Part shown: piece by piece, positions 14,557-19,016 of the stretch
Numbering within the stretch: position 1 is the stretch's first letter
How the letters are laid out: each line of letters opens with the position of its first letter
Origin: Thermodesulfobacteriaceae bacterium
GTDB lineage: Bacteria; Desulfobacterota; Thermodesulfobacteria; Thermodesulfobacteriales; Thermodesulfobacteriaceae
DNA: 19,016 bases
Direction of reading: 5' to 3'
Assembly (NCBI GenBank): GCA_015494725.1
Contig: WGAR01000040.1
Coordinates: forward strand, 1 to 19,016
Program-made: the position numbers and the translations under genes
Notes under the pieces: model-generated
What the model was told of the DNA's origin: nothing
Databases searched by the model: none
What the model saw: the letters and a program-made list of their open reading frames with translations, nothing else

Positions 14557-16482
14557 ATGAAAGAACGGTGGAACGTGCTTCTGCTGGGGCTCATGGTCCT
14601 GGGGGCCCTGATTCCCGCCCTGGGAGTGGTGGGAAGCCCCTGGATCTTCCTCTTTCCGGCCCTGGTGCTCTTCCTGGCCGGGGTTATGTTTTTCCGAGCC
14701 AGAAGGAGCCATAAGGCCTCCGGTGAGGTCCTGGCCGTACTGGACGACTTTCTGCATCTGCAATTCCAGAAAGGGGTTTGCGAAAGGGAAACCGGCATCA
14801 CCGACCCCACCCTGAAGAAGGCCATGAACTTTGCAGCCCTGGTGGCCGGATATTTTTCCACCGTCCAGCAGCAGGCCCGGGTCCTCAATGAAATCAAAGA
14901 CTTCCTGGAGGAATCAGTCCAAAAGATGGTAGATTTCTATGAGAAATCCGACTATCTGGCCCTGGATCTCTATCATTCCTCCGAGCAGGCCGCCAGAGAT
15001 GTGGAGGTCCTCTCCCGGGCCCTCACCGATCTGAACACCGCCGCCGGGGAGATCGCCTCCAACATCACCCAGACCGCCCAGAAGACCTCCGAGGCCCGGG
15101 AACTGGCCATGCAGGCCAAGGAAACCATAGAAACCCTCCTGGCCAGCACCGATCGGATCGGATCCGTGGCCCAGGTGATCAACGAGATCGCCGACCAGAC
15201 CAATCTCCTGGCCCTAAACGCCACCATCGAGGCGGCCCGGGCCGGGGAAGCCGGGAAGGGTTTCGCCGTGGTGGCCAACGAGGTCAAGGAACTGGCCCGT
15301 CAGACCGCCGAGGCCACCAAGGAAATCGGCAAGATCATCCAGGAGATCCAGCAGGAAACCCATAAGGCCGTCTCCGCGGTGGAAAACATCACCCAGGGTG
15401 TCCTGGAGATCGACAACATGACCTCCACCATCGCCGCGGCCAGCGAGGAACAGACCGCCACCATCGGGGACATCACCCAGAACATCGAAAACGTCCAGGA
15501 GGTGGTGCGGAAGACCTACGAGGGCTCCCAGGCCCTGATGCGGCATACCAAGGAATTCGCCGAGATGCGCTCCCTGCTGGAGGCCTTCCAGCTATCCATG
15601 GAAAGCGTGGCCCTGGAAAATAATATGCTCTTTCACGGCTTCTCCGTGGATCATCGTTTCTTCGCTCAGCTCAAGGATTGCATGGAACCCTTCTGCCGGG
15701 TGGAACTGGTACTCCTGCGCCACTATCAGTGGATGAACGAGGTCCTGAACGGGCTGGTGCTGGGGAAACCCCCGGAGGTGGAGATCGATCCCGAACGCTG
15801 CGCCCTGGGGACCTTCCTCCGGGAATACCGTCAATTCTCACCTCAGGAGGAAGGCCTGATCCAGGAAATCCGGCCGGTACACGAGGAATTCCACCGCAGC
15901 GCCGAAGAGATCCAGCATTATCTGACCCAGGGCAACCGCAGCGGGGCCCTGGAGGTCTTTCGCAAGAAGACCCTGCCCCGTTTCATCAAGTTAAGCGAAC
16001 TTTTCGGGCGCTGGCTCTCCCTCCTCAGCAACCGCCAGATGGCGGCCCTGGAACTCGAGAGCCGGGAAGAGGAGGAGGTCTTCATGGCCTTCGGGCCGGA
16101 ACTGGAAACCGGCATCCAGGAAATAGACCAGCAACACCGCAAACTGGTGAACCTGGTCAACCGTCTCTACCGGGCGGTCAAGGCCGGAGAGGGGCAGCAG
16201 GTCCTGGGAGAGATCCTGCAGGAACTGGTAGCCTACACCGACTATCACTTCAAGACCGAGGAATATTACTTCGACCGTTATCAGTATCCCGAGGGAGAGA
16301 TCCACAAGGAGATCCATCGCAAACTCACGGCCAAGGTGCTGGATTTCAAGGAAAAATTCGAAAAGGGCGAGGCCACCCTCTCCTACGATCTCCTGAACTT
16401 CCTCAAGGACTGGCTGGTCAACCATATCGGAAAGACGGATCGGAAATACGGCCCCTTCCTCCGCGAAAAGGGGGTTAAGTAG
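14557..16482 (+). CDS. Methyl-accepting chemotaxis protein with CZB and hemerythrin domains
   Basis: A 641-residue chemoreceptor. Two transmembrane helices (about 6-24 and 28-46) with only a short loop leave no periplasmic sensor. The MCP signalling helices (about 100-330) contain the conserved hairpin tip NEIADQTNLLALNATIEAAR and GFAVVANEVKELA. Next is a CZB zinc-binding domain (about 360-455) with ligands H389 (HYQW), C415 (ERCALGTFL), H442 and H446. A C-terminal bacteriohemerythrin (about 515-637) keeps all seven di-iron ligands: H527, H564, E568, H583, H587, H623 and D628. The likely role is cytoplasmic sensing of dioxygen or NO together with zinc or oxidants (CZB), passed to CheA/CheW. 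The ATG at 14557 has CAGGAGG upstream. No che genes are adjacent. The stop overlaps that of sbcD by eight bases. Confidence 0.94.
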   Translation: MKERWNVLLLGLMVLGALIPALGVVGSPWIFLFPALVLFLAGVMFFRARRSHKASGEVLAVLDDFLHLQFQKGVCERETGITDPTLKKAMNFAALVAGYFSTVQQQARVLNEIKDFLEESVQKMVDFYEKSDYLALDLYHSSEQAARDVEVLSRALTDLNTAAGEIASNITQTAQKTSEARELAMQAKETIETLLASTDRIGSVAQVINEIADQTNLLALNATIEAARAGEAGKGFAVVANEVKELARQTAEATKEIGKIIQEIQQETHKAVSAVENITQGVLEIDNMTSTIAAASEEQTATIGDITQNIENVQEVVRKTYEGSQALMRHTKEFAEMRSLLEAFQLSMESVALENNMLFHGFSVDHRFFAQLKDCMEPFCRVELVLLRHYQWMNEVLNGLVLGKPPEVEIDPERCALGTFLREYRQFSPQEEGLIQEIRPVHEEFHRSAEEIQHYLTQGNRSGALEVFRKKTLPRFIKLSELFGRWLSLLSNRQMAALELESREEEEVFMAFGPELETGIQEIDQQHRKLVNLVNRLYRAVKAGEGQQVLGEILQELVAYTDYHFKTEEYYFDRYQYPEGEIHKEIHRKLTAKVLDFKEKFEKGEATLSYDLLNFLKDWLVNHIGKTDRKYGPFLREKGVK

Positions 16483-17590
16483 AAGCGAGCCGGCTCAGGG
16501 CTTCCCGCAGAAGGCCCTCCTCCTCGGCGGTGGGGGGCCTTCCCTCTATCTCCTGAAGGAAAAGCCGGAAGAGCCGCAGGGGATCGTGGAGATCCCCTTT
16601 TTCGATCCGGCGGATCTCCCCGGTAAGTCCCCGGAGGGCCGGAGTCTCCAGGGCCAGAAGCCCGGGAAAAACCTTCTTCAATCGCTCAAAGGCCTGGGGG
16701 ATTGGGGTTTCGTCCTCCAGGATCACCTTTACGTATCCGGGGTATCCAGGCCCCCGCAGGAGCTCGGCAAAGGTGCCGCGCAGGACCCTGAGCTCCCAGG
16801 AGGAAAGGGAAATGAATTCCCGGGATAACCCTCCCTCCCCGGAAAACTCAAATACCCACACCCCCCGGGGAATCACCTTCTCGCTGAAGGACAGGGGATA
16901 GGGGGAACCGGCATAGAAGATGTTCGGCGCCGGTTGCTGGGGCCGATGGAGATGCCCCAGAAGCACCAGATCCAGGGAGGCGAAGATCTCCGCCGGAAGG
17001 GCCTCCTCACCTCCCACCCAGAGTTCCTCCCCGGTTTCTTCCCTCTCTCCACCCTCCACCAGGATATGAGCCACCAGGATCCGGCGTTCCTTACCGGAGG
17101 GGATTCCCTGAAGTAAAACCCGCCAGAGATCCCCGAAACCCCCGGAGAACTCCGCGGGCAGAAGCCCGCGGGACTCCAGCACCTCCCGCAGCACCAGGGG
17201 AGGAAGATGGGGGACCCCGTAAACCCGGATATCTCCCAGGTCCAGAGGAGAAAAAAGAAGATCCTCACCGGTAACCAGGTGGATGCCCAGGCGGGAGAGG
17301 AGGTCGCGTCCGAAGGCCAGGCGTTCACGACTGTCGTGGTTTCCGGGAAGGAGCAGGACCCGGATGCCCTCGGCATGGAGCCGGGTCAGGATCTCGCTCA
17401 GGAGCTGCACCGCCTCGGCCGGAGGAACGGAACGATCGAAGACATCCCCGGCCACCACCAGGAGATCCGGCCGCAGGTCCCGGAGAAGCGGGCAGAATTC
17501 GGTCTCAAAGAACCGGGCCTGCTCCGCGGTGAGATGCACCCCGTAGAGGAGTTTTCCCAGATGCCAGTCCGCGGTGTGGACTATTCGCAC
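16475..17590 (-). CDS. sbcD: Nuclease SbcCD subunit D (Mre11-like)
   Basis: A 371-residue metallophosphoesterase-type nuclease, the catalytic partner of SbcC in cutting DNA hairpins and protein-blocked ends. All metal-binding motifs are present: DWH (8-10), GDVFD (48-52), GNHD (83-86), VAH (H175) and GHLH (212-215), followed by YAGSPYPLSFSE and a C-terminal capping/SbcC-binding part. The start is GTG at 17590, inside the last codons of argH (10-base overlap), with GGAAGAGGA just upstream. Translation is thus coupled to argH rather than to sbcC, which is about 13 kb away. The 3' end overlaps the chemoreceptor stop. Confidence 0.95.
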   Translation of the reverse strand: MRIVHTADWHLGKLLYGVHLTAEQARFFETEFCPLLRDLRPDLLVVAGDVFDRSVPPAEAVQLLSEILTRLHAEGIRVLLLPGNHDSRERLAFGRDLLSRLGIHLVTGEDLLFSPLDLGDIRVYGVPHLPPLVLREVLESRGLLPAEFSGGFGDLWRVLLQGIPSGKERRILVAHILVEGGEREETGEELWVGGEEALPAEIFASLDLVLLGHLHRPQQPAPNIFYAGSPYPLSFSEKVIPRGVWVFEFSGEGGLSREFISLSSWELRVLRGTFAELLRGPGYPGYVKVILEDETPIPQAFERLKKVFPGLLALETPALRGLTGEIRRIEKGDLHDPLRLFRLFLQEIEGRPPTAEEEGLLREALSRLAST

Positions 17591-18978
17591 CGTTCCTCTT
17601 CCAGTTCCCGGCGGGCGTTCTCCAGGGCCTCCCTTACCCGCTCCGGAGAGGTGCCGCCCAGGGTGCGCCTCCGGGCCACCGACCCCTCCACGGTAAGCCA
17701 GGCATAGACCTCCTGGTCTATCCTTTCACACAGGCGCTGCATTTCGGAGAGAGGAAGTTCCCAGAGTTTGAGCCCTTTTTCCTCGGCCCGGGCCACAATC
17801 CTTCCGGCCAGATGATGGGCCTCGCGAAAGGGGACCCCCTTTAACACCAGATAATCGGCCAGATCCGTGGCCGTGGTGTATCCCTCCTCAGCCATGGCCC
17901 GCATCCGTTCGGCCCGGGGACGAAGGCCCTCCACCATGAGGGCCGCCAGAGCCAGCGAGGCCCGAAGGGTGTCCACGGTGTCAAAGACCGGTTCCTTGTC
18001 CTCCTGCAGGTCGCGATTATAGGTGAGGGGAAGCCCTTTCATCACCGTAAGAAGGGCCATAAGGTGGCCGTAAACCCTGCCGGTCTTGCCCCGGATGAGT
18101 TCAGCCACATCCGGGTTCTTCTTCTGGGGCATGATGGAGGAGCCGGTGCACAGGGCATCGGGAAGATCGATGAACCCGAATTCCGGACTCATCCACAGGA
18201 TGATCTCCTCGCTGAGACGAGAGAGATGCATCATGGTAAGGGCCGAGGCGAAGAGGAACTCCAGGGCGAAGTCCCGGTCCGAAACCGCATCCATGGAGTT
18301 GCGCGCGGGTTCGCGGAACCCCAGGAGCCGGGCCGCCAGATCGCGGTCCAGAGGGTAAGGGGTTCCGGCCAGGGCCGCCGCCCCCAGCGGACACACCTCC
18401 AGCCGGCGCCGAAGATCCCGAAAACGTTCCGTATCCCGCCGGAACATCTCGTAATAGGCCAGAAGATGATGGGAAAGAAGCACCGGCTGGGCGTGCTGCA
18501 GATGGGTAAACCCCGGAAGGATAAGCCCGAAGACCTCCTCGGCCTTGTTTACCAGGGCCTGCCGCAGGGCCAGCAATTCCCGCCGGATCTCCCCGGTCTC
18601 GGCCAGGAGGTAAAGCCGGAAATCCGTGGCCACCTGGTCGTTACGGCTGCGTCCGGTGTGAAGCTTTCCGGCCAGCGGCCCCACCTTCTCCCGCAGGGCC
18701 ATCTCCAGGTTCATGTGTACGTCTTCCAGCTCCCTCCGGAAGACGAATTTCCCGCTCCGGATCTCCTCTTCGATCTCACGCAGCCCCTGGGAAAGAGTCC
18801 GGGCCTCCTCCGGGCTGAGGAGCCCGGCCTCGCGGAGGACCTCCACGTGGGCCAGGTTGACCCGGATATCGTAAAGGGCCAGTCGTTGATCGAAGGAAAC
18901 CGATTCCGTAAACTTCTCCACCAGTGCGTGGGTGGCCTCCCGGAAACGGCCTCCCCAGGGTTTCTTCACTCCGGCCAT
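17581..18978 (-). CDS. argH: Argininosuccinate lyase
   Basis: A 465-residue cytoplasmic enzyme splitting argininosuccinate into arginine and fumarate, the last step of arginine synthesis. The fumarase/aspartase-superfamily signature GSSIMPQKKNPD (279-290) contains the catalytic serine loop. Also visible are the N-terminal KPWGGRF, the substrate block LHTGRSRNDQVATDFRLYLL (106-125) and T158-H159 in GFTHLQHAQPVLLSHHLL. Length is close to the family norm. The ATG at 18978 lies inside the end of the upstream gene (13-base overlap), and GGAGGACG is just upstream. With overlaps on both sides it forms part of a coupled chain: amidohydrolase-like gene, argH, sbcD. argG is not in the window. Confidence 0.97.
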   Translation of the reverse strand: MAGVKKPWGGRFREATHALVEKFTESVSFDQRLALYDIRVNLAHVEVLREAGLLSPEEARTLSQGLREIEEEIRSGKFVFRRELEDVHMNLEMALREKVGPLAGKLHTGRSRNDQVATDFRLYLLAETGEIRRELLALRQALVNKAEEVFGLILPGFTHLQHAQPVLLSHHLLAYYEMFRRDTERFRDLRRRLEVCPLGAAALAGTPYPLDRDLAARLLGFREPARNSMDAVSDRDFALEFLFASALTMMHLSRLSEEIILWMSPEFGFIDLPDALCTGSSIMPQKKNPDVAELIRGKTGRVYGHLMALLTVMKGLPLTYNRDLQEDKEPVFDTVDTLRASLALAALMVEGLRPRAERMRAMAEEGYTTATDLADYLVLKGVPFREAHHLAGRIVARAEEKGLKLWELPLSEMQRLCERIDQEVYAWLTVEGSVARRRTLGGTSPERVREALENARRELEEERCE

Positions 18979-19016
18979 ACGATTCGTCCTCCCACCACGG
19001 TAAGCACCGCCCGTCC
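18966..19016 (-). CDS. C-terminal end of an amidohydrolase-like gene, possibly dihydroorotase (partial)
   Basis: Only the last 16 codons and the TGA stop (18968-18966) are inside the window. The translation, GRAVLTVVGGRIVWPE, looks like the closing beta-strand of amidohydrolases such as dihydroorotase, which often end with a TIVGGRVVY-type stretch. The frame is open to the window edge and overlaps argH by 13 bases, as expected for a coupled upstream gene. The call rests on very few residues and is tentative. Confidence 0.4.
   Translation of the reverse strand, partial: GRAVLTVVGGRIVWPE

Noticed and set aside
1..19016. Scan for tRNA/rRNA genes, CRISPR arrays, insertion sequences and toxin-antitoxin pairs
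   Set aside because: No cloverleaf-like segments, no regularly spaced repeats, no transposase or small toxin-like genes; almost every base is in a recognised gene.

Overview
This window reads as densely packed, GC-rich chromosome from a thermophilic, probably anaerobic or microaerophilic bacterium. The gene content would fit the Thermodesulfobacteria group (Thermosulfurimonas/Thermodesulfatator-like): a Pab1020-type RNA ligase best known from archaea, a chemoreceptor with a fused hemerythrin, a peroxiredoxin plus di-haem peroxidase, a metal permease and a trypanosomatid-like PfkA. The taxonomic guess is inference from gene content and cannot be settled without a database. Genes abut or overlap almost everywhere. 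No tRNA, rRNA, CRISPR array, insertion sequence or other mobile element is visible, and no gap between genes exceeds about 235 bases.

Layout. 1-264 (+) is the 3' end of a spermidine synthase-like gene. It converges on sbcC (278-3280, -), the ATPase/coiled-coil subunit of the SbcCD nuclease. Upstream of sbcC on the same strand is a two-gene peroxide-detoxification unit, 2-Cys peroxiredoxin then di-haem cytochrome c peroxidase (5053 down to 3345), with a readable promoter in front and a strong hairpin terminator behind. From a divergent promoter near 5230-5258, five tightly spaced + strand genes follow: a SlyD-like FKBP prolyl isomerase, the two ATPases of a dipeptide/oligopeptide ABC importer (without permeases or binding protein), rtcA (RNA 3'-phosphate cyclase) and a Pab1020/Rnl3-type RNA ligase, ending at 9861.

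A metal permease of the SO_0444/ArsP type (9858-10898, -) is divergent from a TIGR01777 epimerase gene. The epimerase promoter places the transcript start at about its start codon, so the mRNA looks leaderless. The epimerase gene is joined by ATGA overlap to a 448-residue 6-phosphofructokinase (11866-13212, +). Tail-to-tail with it lies a class II fructose-bisphosphate aldolase-like gene (13199-14443, -), so two consecutive glycolytic steps overlap antisense at their 3' ends. Next are a chemoreceptor with MCP, CZB zinc-binding and hemerythrin domains (14557-16482, +), then on the - strand sbcD, argH and the last codons of an amidohydrolase-like gene. Those three form an overlapping operon reading leftwards.

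Main points. rtcA and an Rnl3-type RNA ligase are translationally adjacent, behind orphan peptide-importer ATPases, which suggests an RNA end-processing and ligation module. The chemoreceptor appears to be a combined zinc/redox and dioxygen sensor with no periplasmic sensing domain. sbcC and sbcD, normally neighbours, are about 13 kb apart, with sbcD in the arginine operon. All three convergent gene pairs inside the window overlap at their stop codons (by 4, 14 and 8 bases). I see no wholly new gene system. The best candidates for something under-described are the RNA-repair pair with its transporter neighbours and the three-module chemoreceptor.
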